64,000 nucleotides of DNA from Limnospira sp050045915 (GCA_050045915.1 JBNGCR010000002.1:43300-107299); one strand, 5' to 3'; shown: positions 17,561 through 27,123, counted from the stretch's first letter. A program made the numbers and translations. Notes: a model not told the origin generated them from the letters alone.

Positions 17561-17563
17561 CAA

Positions 17564-17661
17564 TAGCAGTGTGAAATGATTCGTCAAAATCTCGCTCATT
17601 CAAAGCCCCCAGAATTGGGGGTTTGGGGGCTCGACAATTTTCCAATGATTTCCGACTGCTA
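17564..17661. repeat. MITE-like family C, full copy
   Basis: A 98-bp element whose ends are inverted repeats: TAGCAGTGTGAAATGATT on the left and the complement of TAGCAGTCGGAAATCATT on the right (15 of 18 match). The centre holds AAAGCCCCCAGAATTGGGGG. The second copy is at 42012-42102. It ends four bases before the stop of the convergent AI-2E-type gene. Confidence 0.75.
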
Positions 17662-17664
17662 AAT

Positions 17665-18819
17665 CTAATCCCGAGTTGCCAGTTGTGGGGATTCTTCCGA
17701 TACTTCTTCAGGCGTTATATGGGCTTTTTGACGGACCGATCGCACCGCGTCGATCGCCTCCCGAATCACCACCGCCGTCGGCACCGCCACCACAATTCCC
17801 AACAGTCCCCCCACTCTTGCCCCCGCCAACAGGGCGATCAGCACCCAAAATGGATTCAACCCCGTCACGCTTCCCAACACCCGCGGCGCGAGGCCATTTT
17901 CAATGATCTGCTGCACCACCACGGAAGCTAAAATCACCTGGACGGCGATGCCGATATCCCGCAAAGCGACCAAAAATGTCACCAAAATAATTCCCACCGT
18001 CCCTCCCAAGGGCACCAACGCCATCAAACCGATGGTGAAACCGAATAACAAACCGAAGGGCACTTTCAAGACCGCAAAAATCGACATCAATGAAGCCGCC
18101 ATGCAGGTGGCGACGATCAATTGTCCGATAAAATAGTTTTGGAAACTGCGGCGCAGGGTGGCGGAAAACGGAGTTTGAATGCGGGTGGGAAGCCAACTGA
18201 CCAAACTCTCCCAAACTTCCCGGCTGTGCTGCATCAAATATAACGTTAAAATGACCGTCAATAAGATATCGACCAGGGTGCTGGCGGTGAAGACGGCGAC
18301 GCCCAAAGTGAGATTTAAAACCTTGCCCGCGATCAGTTGTAACTGCATTTTGAGGCGATCGCCAATTTGAGAGGCAACCCCGTCAAAACTAATGGGCAAA
18401 CCCCATTCCTCGATGCGTTCATCTAAGATCAGAAGTTGATGTCTTCCCGAGTCGAACCATTCCGGCAAACGGGCCAATAATTGCTGGGCTTGGGTGATGA
18501 CGGGGGGCAACAGGGTGACACCCAGGACGAGAACAGCCAGGACGGCGATCAAAAATACCAAAATCGAAGCCGGCGCCCGGGGCAGTCCCCGCCGTTCCAG
18601 CCAATTGACGGGGTAGCTGAGTAAAAATGCCAGCAGCGACGCGATGACAATGGTGACGAGGAGCGATCGAAAGTAACTGAAAATTGTCGAGAACGCCCAA
18701 AAATTCAAGACCAACAGGGGGGCGGCGAGGCCGATCAAAAGTGTTTTGGAGGTGGTGCTGAAGCCGTCCCACCAACTGGCCCATCGGTTTTTTGATGTCG
18801 ATTCACCCGAACGATTCAT
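17665..18819 (-). CDS. AI-2E family transporter (UPF0118/PerM-like)
   Basis: A polytopic inner-membrane protein of 384 residues. Hydrophobic helices are near 25-75, 85-110 and 170-195. The typical C-terminal cluster follows: YFIGQLIVATCMAASLMSI, LVPLGGTVG near 260 and QIIENGLAPRVLGSVTGLNP near 310. These signatures define the TqsA/PerM family, which includes an AI-2 exporter and Na+/H+ antiporters; a signalling role should not be assumed. It is transcribed towards a family C repeat. Its upstream side faces a broken PEP-CTERM gene on the same strand. Confidence 0.88.
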   Translation of the reverse strand: MNRSGESTSKNRWASWWDGFSTTSKTLLIGLAAPLLVLNFWAFSTIFSYFRSLLVTIVIASLLAFLLSYPVNWLERRGLPRAPASILVFLIAVLAVLVLGVTLLPPVITQAQQLLARLPEWFDSGRHQLLILDERIEEWGLPISFDGVASQIGDRLKMQLQLIAGKVLNLTLGVAVFTASTLVDILLTVILTLYLMQHSREVWESLVSWLPTRIQTPFSATLRRSFQNYFIGQLIVATCMAASLMSIFAVLKVPFGLLFGFTIGLMALVPLGGTVGIILVTFLVALRDIGIAVQVILASVVVQQIIENGLAPRVLGSVTGLNPFWVLIALLAGARVGGLLGIVVAVPTAVVIREAIDAVRSVRQKAHITPEEVSEESPQLATRD

Positions 18820-18841
18820 AGAATGGCTACGATGAACGCCT

Positions 18842-19266
18842 TTAATTTGTTAGTCTACTATCAATTTTGACGCTGGATTGATTTTTGCCTGCGCCGGTGA
18901 ATCTCGATTGAAAGCAGTGGGGGCGATTCGCTTTCTCGCCCCCACATCCGATCGGCCCAGTTCGGCGGCGCCGGCGAGTCATGGCCAGGACGCCGATCCC
19001 CAAACCGATCGCCAGGGTGAGTTCGGGGACGGGTTGCGTTTCCAAAAAAAAGCCGTCAAAGCGTTGGAAACGGAGGTTAACGGATTATTGTCGAGGTCGA
19101 ATCGGCTGTAGGTCCAGTTATTGCCGTCATTTTCCAATTGAAAATTGTAAGATTTTCCATTTTCCCAGGCGAAGTGGGCCTGATTTTGACCAGAAAAGTG
19201 GCGTGATGCCGATCGCAACGATCGCGATGTCGGGAGTGGAAATTGAGGATCGCCCCCAACCCGCAC
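18842..19266 (-). pseudogene. Remnant of a PEP-CTERM-sorted exported protein
   Basis: Two overlapping frames together give the end of a PEP-CTERM protein. One frame (18979-19266) contains SYNFQLENDGNNWTYSRFD; the other (18842-19045) contains TQPVPELTLAIGLGIGVLAM followed by TRRRR, i.e. a sorting motif, helix and basic tail. They join at an 8-base homopolymer (A on the plus strand), where one missing base breaks the frame. The tail also runs on past the usual basic end, and no clear N-terminal signal is joined. A degraded gene is likely; a homopolymer sequencing error is possible. Confidence 0.6.
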
Positions 19267-19451
19267 CCGACACCCAAATCCCTATATCCGTCCGAAGATA
19301 GAGATTTTTGAGGAAAAAATCAATTAAAATGAGCAAACTAGCCTTGAAAACTTTGCTTTTTGAGACTTGGGATGTTGTAACTCCTCCAGATTCTTCCTAT
19401 CATACAATCAAGGTGATCGAACCCGATTTAATCTAATCTGTCAAACTTTTT

Positions 19452-19718
19452 ATGGATATTCAGCTCATTAACATTGGTTTTGGTAATATTGTCTCTGCAA
19501 ACCGCGTTGTCGCGATCGTGAGTCCAGAATCGGCGCCCATCAAGCGTATCATTACAGATGCGCGGGACCGGGGACAACTCATTGATGCGACCTACGGACG
19601 TCGCACCCGGGCCGTGATCGTCACGGATTCGAGCCATATCATCCTCTCGGCCATCCAGCCCGAGACGGTGGCTCACCGATTCGTACTCCACAAAAATGGT
19701 GCCACTCGCGAACCTTGA
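19452..19718 (+). CDS. remA: RemA/DUF370 family regulator
   Basis: An 88-residue small DNA-binding protein beginning MDIQLINIGFGN and containing ANRVVAIVSPESAPIKRI and GRRTRAVIVTDS, the hallmark of DUF370. In Bacillus, RemA activates matrix genes; the cyanobacterial role is not established. The gene lies 58 bp upstream of gmk, a pairing seen in many bacteria, which supports the call and suggests a shared transcript. Confidence 0.92.
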   Translation: MDIQLINIGFGNIVSANRVVAIVSPESAPIKRIITDARDRGQLIDATYGRRTRAVIVTDSSHIILSAIQPETVAHRFVLHKNGATREP

Positions 19719-19776
19719 GAGTCCCAGAGAGTCCCCGGAGCCGTCCGAACTGAATCGATGGATGTATTAATTTGAG

Positions 19777-20343
19777 ATGACCGACCACAACAATGGCAAA
19801 CTGATCGTAATTACGGGGCCCAGTGGAGTCGGAAAGGGGACGTTGGTGCGATCGCTCCTAGAAAAACACCCGGAACTTCACCTTTCCATCTCCATGACAA
19901 CTCGCCCCCCCCGCCCCGGCGAGGTGGACGGGAAAGACTATTTTTTTGTCAGCCGCAAGCGCTTTCAACAGATGCTTGAGGGCGGGGAGTTACTCGAGTG
20001 GGCGGAATTTGCCGGTAATTATTACGGAACCCCGCGACGGGCGGTTACAGAGCCCATCGAAGCAGGAGAATCCGTGCTGCTCGAAATCGAACTCGAAGGA
20101 GCCCGACAGATTTCGCGCACGTTTCCCGAAGCGGTGCGGGTGTTCATCCTCCCCCCGTCGATGGAAGAATTGGAGCGGCGGTTGCGGAGTCGGGGCCAGG
20201 ACTCAGAAGAAGCGATCGCCCGCCGCCTGAACCGGGCCAAAATTGAGATGGAAGCGACGGCGGAATTCAACTTTACCCTCGTCAACGACGATCTCGATCG
20301 CGCTTTGGATAAATTGGAAGCGTTGTTATTCGTCCCGGTGTGA
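19777..20343 (+). CDS. gmk: Guanylate kinase
   Basis: Converts GMP to GDP with ATP in the cytosol. The 188-residue length is normal. The P-loop GPSGVGKGT is at 14-22, then SMTTRPPRPGEVDGKDYFFV (GMP site), ELLEWAEFAGNYYGTP and the lid RLRSRGQDSEEAIARRL. The stop TGA overlaps the next start by one base, so translation is probably coupled to the TPR-GNAT gene. Confidence 0.96.
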   Translation: MTDHNNGKLIVITGPSGVGKGTLVRSLLEKHPELHLSISMTTRPPRPGEVDGKDYFFVSRKRFQQMLEGGELLEWAEFAGNYYGTPRRAVTEPIEAGESVLLEIELEGARQISRTFPEAVRVFILPPSMEELERRLRSRGQDSEEAIARRLNRAKIEMEATAEFNFTLVNDDLDRALDKLEALLFVPV

Positions 20344-21638
20344 TGGAAAACAGGTGGGGGATGGAAAAATCCGATCGCTCGAAACGGGCTTGGCAGGAGG
20401 CCAAACAGGGTCAAATTCACCTGCAACGGCGGGACTGGCCAGCCGCGATCGCCTCATTTCGGCGGGCGGTGGAACTGGACCCGGAGAGTTCCTGGTTTCA
20501 CCACCACCTGGGGGAGGCCCTCTGCCAACAAGACCGCTGGGAAGAGGCGGTGGTAGCCTTCACCCGAGCCGTCGCCCTCAACCCTGACTTTTCCTGGTCC
20601 CACTACAACCTCGGCCGGGGGTGGGCGAACCTGAAGCGGTGGCAGAACGCCGCGGACGCCTACCGTCGGGCCGTGGAATTGGAACCGAATTTCCACTGGT
20701 CCCACTACGGCCTGGGGGAAGCCCTGATTCACCTGCGGCGGTGGGACGAGGCGATCGCGGCCCTCCTGAAAGCAGCCGAATGCCTGCCGACACCGCCGGA
20801 AACCGACGACTGGACGACCGTCGCCCGCCGGTTGGGGGAAGCCTTCCAAGGGCGCTCCGAACCGGGTTGGGAGCAAACCCGTGCGGATTATTGTCGGGCG
20901 GTGGCGGATTCAAATTGTTCGGAATTGTCGGTTTTGCGCGAAAACCCCGAACTGTGCCGACAACTGGCCCGGGAGCTGGCCGGCCGCCGTCAAATTCCCG
21001 GGGCGATTATTTTGTACGCGATCGCCCAAAAACTGCGGCCCGACGACCCCGACATTGCCCGGGAACTCGAGGGCTTGGTGGACAAAAAATTGCGCCTGGA
21101 GGCGGACGTGACCCGGCGCCACCGGGAGATCCGGGAACATCCGGAGCGGTGGTCGCACTTCGAGCCGGCGGGTGCGGAACCCCGGCGACTCCCGTCCCCG
21201 GGGCGATCGCCCCTCAATTCGGGTCAAATTCAGTTCGACGACGACCGCCACATCGACCCCCGAGACATCCTCGACCTCTGGAGGACCGTCGGATGGCGAC
21301 CCCAACCCCGCGATCGCCTGCAAAAGGCCCTGGAAAATAGCTTTCTAGTGATCTCCGTCTGGGAGGTGCGATCGGACGGAAAACGCCTCGTCGGCTTCGC
21401 CCGGGTCATTTCCGACGGCGCCCTCTACGCCACCATCTGGGACGTGGCGATCCGGCCTGAGTTTCAGAGCCTCGGCCTCGGCCGGGTACTCATACGCCAC
21501 CTGATCGACCAACTGCAGCGGGAAAACATCGCCGACATCACCCTATTCGCCGGCAGCGGGGCCGTCGATTTTTACCACACCCTCGGATTTGTCGCCGACC
21601 CCAACGGCATCAAAGGAATGTTTTGGTTTTGCCCCTGA
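20343..21638 (+). CDS. TPR-repeat protein fused to a GNAT acetyltransferase domain
   Basis: A 431-residue two-part protein. The N-terminal half carries at least three tetratricopeptide repeats of about 34 residues with the recurring pattern W..A...F.RAVELDP.....HY.LG (roughly 15-150). A linker region follows to about 290. The last 130 residues are a GNAT domain with WDVAIRPEFQSLGLGRVLIR (acetyl-CoA loop) and VDFYHTLGFVADP. The GNAT part resembles small cyanobacterial acetyltransferases; the fusion suggests TPR-guided acetylation of a protein partner. The start overlaps the gmk stop; an alternative ATG lies at 20361. Confidence 0.8.
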   Translation: MENRWGMEKSDRSKRAWQEAKQGQIHLQRRDWPAAIASFRRAVELDPESSWFHHHLGEALCQQDRWEEAVVAFTRAVALNPDFSWSHYNLGRGWANLKRWQNAADAYRRAVELEPNFHWSHYGLGEALIHLRRWDEAIAALLKAAECLPTPPETDDWTTVARRLGEAFQGRSEPGWEQTRADYCRAVADSNCSELSVLRENPELCRQLARELAGRRQIPGAIILYAIAQKLRPDDPDIARELEGLVDKKLRLEADVTRRHREIREHPERWSHFEPAGAEPRRLPSPGRSPLNSGQIQFDDDRHIDPRDILDLWRTVGWRPQPRDRLQKALENSFLVISVWEVRSDGKRLVGFARVISDGALYATIWDVAIRPEFQSLGLGRVLIRHLIDQLQRENIADITLFAGSGAVDFYHTLGFVADPNGIKGMFWFCP

Positions 21639-21846
21639 TCCCCCGCCCAGTCCGCCACAAATGTGCAATTATATCTAAAGTCGAAACGGTAACGTGGAAC
21701 TGCCGGCTACGCACCTTGAAAATCTCGTTTGAAAGGTGAACGTCACCCGTTCAAAGGTGTCGAGGCGGGCGTCCGTTTCGCGTTGGGTCGCCAACAGGGC
21801 TCGGGGACAGTCTCCCCGGTCGTTTCAGTCCACATTCACAAGGTCT

Positions 21847-23664
21847 ATGGTTCGCCAACTGTTTTATTCCTCTGGAGTTTCTTCCGCCAACGGCGACAAG
21901 CCAGCAACGGTCTACCGCGATCGCCGCCGGAGTGCCGCCAAAGGAGAGCGACATCCCCTCTACCGGGCGGTTTTATTCATGTTGCTGGCCACTGGACTGA
22001 TGGGGTCGCACGTCTACCGCCTCGTGCAACTGCAACTGATCGACGGGGCACAAAATCGCCTCCGGGCTGAGGAAAACCGCATCCGCCTCATTCCCATGCC
22101 CTCGAACCGAGGCCGCATCCTCGATCGCAACGGCAAACCCTTGGCCGACAACCACCAAGTACGCGGGGTGTATTTGTGGCCGAAGGAACAGACCCCCGAA
22201 CAGTGGAAGGTAAAGGCGGCCCAACTCGGCAACGTCCTCGACCTCCCCGCCGAGAAGATTTTGGAGGCCCTCGAACGGGTCGGCTACCGCTCCGCCTCCC
22301 CCGTTCGCATTGCCCGCCACCTCACCCCGGAAGCCTTTATCTGGCTGGCCGAACATTCCCAGGAGTTGCCGGGGGTGGAAGTGCGGGTGGAATCGAGCCG
22401 CTACTATCCCCACGGCGACCTGGCTGCCCAGGTGGTGGGCTACATCGGAGAGGCGACTTTGGAAGAATTGAAAGCCCATCCCGAGTGGCCGATGGGCATG
22501 ATCGTGGGACAGTTGGGCGTCGAAGCCTCGGCCAACGACCAGTTGGCGGGGAAGTGGGGGGCGCGTCTGGTGGAGGTTAACGCCCAAAATGAGGAGCTGC
22601 GACTCTTCGGCGAACGGCCGTCCGAAGGGGGCAAACCGGTGAAACTGACCTTGGATTTGAACGTTCAAAAGGCTGCGGAGGCGGCTCTGGGCAACCGTCG
22701 GGGGGCGGCGGTGGCCCTCAACGTCAAGACGGGGGAAGTGTTGGCGATGGCGAGCTCTCCCCGGTTCGACCCCAATTTGTTTACCCGGCAAATCACGTCG
22801 CGGCAGTGGGAGGAATTGCAAGAACTCGAACATCCGTTTCTGAACCGCGCTCTGCAGGGATATCCCCCCGGAAGTACCTTCAAGATCGCCTCTTCAGCGG
22901 CGGGGATGGGTTCGGGGGAATTTTCTCCCGGATCGGTGATCGCCACTTCGGCTTCAATTACGGTGGGGGGGATCACGTTCCACGAACACAGCGGCGGTTA
23001 CGGCGTGATCGGGTTCCGGGATGCCCTGGCCTTTAGCAGCAATACCTTTTTCTACCGCCTGGGAATGGCAATTGGTCCGGAAGCGATCGCCAAGTGGACC
23101 GAACGTCTGGGCATCGGCACGACGGATTTGAACCTGCTGGGTTTGACGGAAGGCTCCACCGGGTTCATTCCCACCCCGGCGAATAAAGAGGAAATCTACG
23201 GAGAACCCTGGTATTTGGGGGATACTGTCACCATGTCCATCGGTCAGGGATCGGTGCTGGCGACTCCCCTGGAATTGGCGGTGATGGTGTCGGCGATGGC
23301 CAACGGCGGCAACCGGGTCAAACCTCACCTGCTGGCCGACCTGACCGGGACTCCCCAAACCAAACCCGAGCCGACGGGATTATCGCCGGAAATCATTTCT
23401 ACCATCCGCGATGGCTTGATCGCAACGGTGCAGTACGGGACGGCCCAGGGGATGAACGACGGCACCATCCCCCTCACCGGCGGCAAAACTGGGACGGCGG
23501 AGGTCTGGGGTCAGGAATCCCACTCGGTTTATGTGGGGTTCGGCGCAGCCGACAAGGCGGAAATTGGCGTGGCGGTGGTCGTGGAAAATGGCGGCTTTGG
23601 CTCCAAGGCGGCGGCACCGGTGGCGAAGGAGATGTTCCGGGCTTATTTTAATGGGAAAAAGTAG
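21847..23664 (+). CDS. mrdA: Penicillin-binding protein 2 (class B transpeptidase)
   Basis: Cross-links septal or elongation peptidoglycan in the periplasm. From the ATG at 21847 the protein has 605 residues: one membrane anchor (about 38-60), the dimerisation domain with PSNRGRILDRNGKPLADN, and a transpeptidase domain with catalytic S343-TFK, S397-S-N and K547-T-G. An AAGG element lies seven bases before this ATG. The frame is open 37 codons further to a GTG at 21736, but that extension is basic and of low complexity. PBP2 or the related FtsI: the anchor-near motif and length favour PBP2. Confidence 0.88.
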   Translation: MVRQLFYSSGVSSANGDKPATVYRDRRRSAAKGERHPLYRAVLFMLLATGLMGSHVYRLVQLQLIDGAQNRLRAEENRIRLIPMPSNRGRILDRNGKPLADNHQVRGVYLWPKEQTPEQWKVKAAQLGNVLDLPAEKILEALERVGYRSASPVRIARHLTPEAFIWLAEHSQELPGVEVRVESSRYYPHGDLAAQVVGYIGEATLEELKAHPEWPMGMIVGQLGVEASANDQLAGKWGARLVEVNAQNEELRLFGERPSEGGKPVKLTLDLNVQKAAEAALGNRRGAAVALNVKTGEVLAMASSPRFDPNLFTRQITSRQWEELQELEHPFLNRALQGYPPGSTFKIASSAAGMGSGEFSPGSVIATSASITVGGITFHEHSGGYGVIGFRDALAFSSNTFFYRLGMAIGPEAIAKWTERLGIGTTDLNLLGLTEGSTGFIPTPANKEEIYGEPWYLGDTVTMSIGQGSVLATPLELAVMVSAMANGGNRVKPHLLADLTGTPQTKPEPTGLSPEIISTIRDGLIATVQYGTAQGMNDGTIPLTGGKTGTAEVWGQESHSVYVGFGAADKAEIGVAVVVENGGFGSKAAAPVAKEMFRAYFNGKK

Positions 23665-23740
23665 GGAAAATCGGAGGAAAAAGGCGAGATAAAAGGGGCG
23701 ATCGCTCGATTTTTCATTAATTTTAATTGGAGTCGCGCCG

Positions 23741-24583
23741 ATGATTGAAAGGATCAAATTCTGCTGTCAATCAACGCCGGGATGTTTGATGGTGGGATCG
23801 GTTTTGCTGGCGGCGATCGCGACGATCGATTTTGTCACCACCCCGGAACTCTCCCTCTCCATCCTCTATTTGCTCCCGATCCTGTGGGTGGCTTGGTCGG
23901 GGGAGCAATCCTACGGCTTTCTATTTTCCTTCCTTGGCGCGATCATCTGGGGAATTAATGACATCACCAGGCAGTCCTATTCCAATTCCCTGTTTCCCAT
24001 TTGGAATGCCCTAGTCCGCCTGGGTTTTTTCCTGATTATCAGCTATTTGCTTTCGGCACAAAAACTCGCCTACGAACGGGAAAAGCAATTCGCCCGCACG
24101 GACGGACTGACGGGAGTTTTGAACCGGCGTTTTTTTTTGGAAATTTTGGAAATAGAAATCCACCGATCCGCACGATTCAAGCATCCTTTCACCCTGGCAA
24201 TTTTCGACGTGGACAATTTCAAACAGGTCAATGATCGCCAGGGCCACGCCAGCGGCGATCGCCTGTTAGAATTGATCGCCAAAACCGTCGAGTGTGAAAT
24301 CCGGACTTCCGACGCGATCGCCCGGTTGGGGGGCGATGAATTCGTCCTCCTGCTGCCAGAAACGGACGCCAACCCGGCACAAGCGACCCTGCAACGCATC
24401 CGACAGCAACTTCTGGAAATGGTCCGCCACCACGATTGGCCGGTGAGTTTCAGCATCGGTGCCGTCACCTTTTCCACCCCCCCCGATTCTGTGTCCGATG
24501 CCATCGCCGCCTGCGATCGCCTCCTTTACCAAGTCAAAAATCAGGGCAAAAACGCCATCCGACACTCGACAATTAACAATTAA
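23741..24583 (+). CDS. Membrane diguanylate cyclase (GGDEF)
   Basis: Makes c-di-GMP from two GTP. The 280 residues hold four or so membrane helices (about 15-105) resembling a small sensory membrane domain, then a GGDEF domain: DGLTGVLNRR (121-130), FDVDNFKQVND (155-165) and an intact GGDEF at 197-201. RTSD at 188-191, five residues before the active motif, is a product-inhibition I-site. There is no EAL domain. The last residues (STINN) and the stop are encoded by the short tandem repeat that follows, so the C terminus was probably reshaped by repeat spread. Confidence 0.9.
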   Translation: MIERIKFCCQSTPGCLMVGSVLLAAIATIDFVTTPELSLSILYLLPILWVAWSGEQSYGFLFSFLGAIIWGINDITRQSYSNSLFPIWNALVRLGFFLIISYLLSAQKLAYEREKQFARTDGLTGVLNRRFFLEILEIEIHRSARFKHPFTLAIFDVDNFKQVNDRQGHASGDRLLELIAKTVECEIRTSDAIARLGGDEFVLLLPETDANPAQATLQRIRQQLLEMVRHHDWPVSFSIGAVTFSTPPDSVSDAIAACDRLLYQVKNQGKNAIRHSTINN

Positions 24584-24621
24584 CAATTAATAATTAACAA
24601 TTAATAATTAATAATTAATAA
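24570..24621. repeat. Short tandem AT repeat (CAATTAA/TAATTAA units)
   Basis: Seven- to eight-base units of AATTAAC/AATTAAT are repeated about seven times. The first units form the last codons of the diguanylate cyclase gene. Confidence 0.85.
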
Positions 24622-24862
24622 AGCCCGGAGTGGGGGAGCGGACAGGGCCAAAAGGATGGCGAATTTGAGGGGGACACAATTGAAAATTACCAATCCAATA
24701 ACTCGCCGCCGGCAGGTGGGTTCCGTCGCGGGCGATCGCATCCGCCTTCGAGTCGTTTACAATAGCTTTCAAACTGGGCGATACACCGCCCGGTAAAAGC
24801 CCGCCTCACAGCAATTCGCCCCGACGGACGGGACTTTTACCCTTTCCCCCACCCGATAACCC

Positions 24863-26935
24863 ATGATCCCACAACTGTTTCAATGGCTGCCCGACACCCC
24901 GATCGTCGAGTTTACCATCTTACTGCTCGTTTCCCTCACCATTCCCCCCTGGTTTGAACGCCTGAAACTGCCCGGACTGGTGGGGCTGTTGGTCGCCGGC
25001 ATCGTCCTCGGTTCCCACGGCTTGCAACTCCTCGACCCCGACTCCGTAACCCTGAAATTATTTTCGGATATCGGGAAAATTTATTTGATGTTCGTCGCCG
25101 GTTTAGAAATCGATCTCGTCCAATTCCAACACCAAAAAAATCGCTCCCTCGGCTTCGGTTTCGCCACCTTCGCTGTCCCTCTAATCACGGGAACCTTAAT
25201 CGGCTTCGCCTTCGATTTCGGCCCCAACGCCGCCATTTTGATCGGGTCCTTGCTGGCCTCCCACACCCTCCTCGGCTACCCGATTATTCAGCGGTTGGGA
25301 TTGGTGGATGTCGAGTCCGTCATCGTCACCATCGGCGCCACCATTTTCACCGATATCAGCGCCCTATTCGTCCTGGCGATTTGCGTCTCTATCCACGCTG
25401 GGGAATTTTCTGGATTGAGTTTTGTCATCCAATTGGGAACCTTGGCGGCTTACTCGGCTTTCGTTTTATTGGGTTTCGATCGCCTCGGAAAAATCTACTT
25501 CCGTCGCACCGGAAATAATGAAGGAAACCAATTTCTATTTGTCTTATTAGTCCTGTTTGTCGCCTCCGTCGGTGCTAAATTGATCGAGGTCGATATGATC
25601 GTCGGTGCCTTCTTGGCGGGTTTGGCAATCAATGACGTGGTGGGAACCAGTCCCGTCAAAGAAAAAGTGGAGTTTTTGGGGAGCGTTTTATTTATCCCCT
25701 TCTTTTTCGTGGCGATGGGACTACTGTTAAATGTCCCGGCTTTTATCTCTACCCTCAGCACCAGTTTCGGACTGACGATCGCGATCGTTTTGGGACTGAT
25801 CGGCAGCAAATTAATCGCCGCCTGGGTCGCCCAATTTTTGTACGGCTACAGTTGGGCGGAAACCGCTATGATGTGGTCTTTATCTATCCCCCAGGTGGCG
25901 GCGACGTTGGCGGCGGCGTTGGTGGGTTTCGAGGTGGGATTACTCAGCGAAGCGGTATTTAATAGCGTCATCGTCCTGATGTTGGTGACGTCGATCGTGG
26001 GGCCGATGATGACCCAGAGAATCGCCCCTAAATTGCTCGCGATGCGATCGCTCCCCGCCGTTTCCGAGTCCCTGTGGTGGGAAAATCGCCGGGAAAATTT
26101 GGCCGAAGAACTCCCACCTTTTACCGTGGTGGTTCCCGTTTCTAACCCCCACACGGAGCGGTATTTGATGGCGATGGCGGTGCTGTTTGCGAAACACGAA
26201 AAGGGCGCGATCGTAGCCCTGTCCGTGGCGACCCACGCCCAAATTCACATGGACGAACCGGAGTTGCAGCAGGCCCTCAAACACGGCCGGATGTTGCTGC
26301 AACAGGCGGTCCGCGTCGGGGAAGCCGCCAAAGTGCAGACGACCCCCGCCCTCCGCATCGATGCTGATGTGGCGACGGGGATTATCCGCACCGCCTGCGA
26401 ACGGGACGCCAGTTTGATCGTCATGGGTTGGAGCGAGGAAACGGGGCTGAGGACGCGGTTATTCGGCAATTTGATCGACAGCGTGTTTTGGTCCTCCCAC
26501 TGTCCGGTTGCGGTGATGCGGTTGCTGGCGGACCCGGTGGCAATGCAGCAGATTTTGGTCCCGGTGAAAAATCTCACCCCCCAGACGATGCGGACGGTGC
26601 GGTTCGCCCAATTGCTGGCGGATACGAACGGCGCCCGGGTGATTTTACTGCACGTCTGCGAGGAGTCCGCGCCGCCGGAACATCTGGAGATGCTGAAATC
26701 GGAATTGGTGAACATGGGTGCGGGCGATCGCTCTATTGTCCAGTTGGATATTCAGATTGTGCCCTCCGACGACGTGGCCACGACGATCCTCTCGGAAGCG
26801 GAGACGGCAGACTTGGTGGTGCTGCGATCGCAGCGACGGCGGACGGTTGGCGGTTTGGAAGTCAGCAACATCACCAGCCAGATTATCGGCGAACTGCGCG
26901 GCTCGATCGTTCTGTTCGGCGAACCTCAAACCTAG
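24863..26935 (+). CDS. CPA2 cation:proton antiporter with C-terminal universal stress domains
   Basis: A 690-residue fusion. Residues 1-385 are a KefB/NapA-like Na+(K+)/H+ exchanger with about 12 helices: LKLPGLVGLLVAGIVLGSHG near 35, DIGKIYLMFVAGLEID near 72 and MWSLSIPQVAATLAAALVG near 345. After residue 410 two UspA-like modules follow, each with a nucleotide-binding-type core (SLIVMGWSEETGLR ... SHCPVAVMR, then ILVPVKNLTPQTMR ... ADLVVLRSQRR). The fusion is known in cyanobacteria and suggests gating by adenine nucleotides. Ion specificity is uncertain. Confidence 0.88.
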   Translation: MIPQLFQWLPDTPIVEFTILLLVSLTIPPWFERLKLPGLVGLLVAGIVLGSHGLQLLDPDSVTLKLFSDIGKIYLMFVAGLEIDLVQFQHQKNRSLGFGFATFAVPLITGTLIGFAFDFGPNAAILIGSLLASHTLLGYPIIQRLGLVDVESVIVTIGATIFTDISALFVLAICVSIHAGEFSGLSFVIQLGTLAAYSAFVLLGFDRLGKIYFRRTGNNEGNQFLFVLLVLFVASVGAKLIEVDMIVGAFLAGLAINDVVGTSPVKEKVEFLGSVLFIPFFFVAMGLLLNVPAFISTLSTSFGLTIAIVLGLIGSKLIAAWVAQFLYGYSWAETAMMWSLSIPQVAATLAAALVGFEVGLLSEAVFNSVIVLMLVTSIVGPMMTQRIAPKLLAMRSLPAVSESLWWENRRENLAEELPPFTVVVPVSNPHTERYLMAMAVLFAKHEKGAIVALSVATHAQIHMDEPELQQALKHGRMLLQQAVRVGEAAKVQTTPALRIDADVATGIIRTACERDASLIVMGWSEETGLRTRLFGNLIDSVFWSSHCPVAVMRLLADPVAMQQILVPVKNLTPQTMRTVRFAQLLADTNGARVILLHVCEESAPPEHLEMLKSELVNMGAGDRSIVQLDIQIVPSDDVATTILSEAETADLVVLRSQRRRTVGGLEVSNITSQIIGELRGSIVLFGEPQT

Positions 26936-27017
26936 GCTGGGAGGGAGATGGGGGGTTCGGCTCCCCGAAAGATATAAATTTTTATAATCGCAATCAAGTT
27001 TTTATATAAGTCAACCC

Positions 27018-27046
27018 TTGATCTGTCGGGGTGCGCTTGCTAAATT
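27018..27046 (+). promoter_or_regulatory. Candidate sigma-70-type promoter
   Basis: TTGATC (27018-27023) and TAAATT (27041-27046) are separated by 17 bases, about 75 bp before the Mo-nitrogenase C-domain gene. The -35 fits well and the -10 moderately. Confidence 0.4.
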
Positions 27047-27123
27047 AGACCTATAGACAAAACAAGCACTGATTTCCGCGCCGAGGAAACAGTGAAATCG
27101 GAGTTAAAACAGGAGAAACAATC

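Noticed and set aside
21973..22833. 286-codon open frame on the minus strand
   Set aside because: Antisense to PBP2; no start signal or family resemblance.
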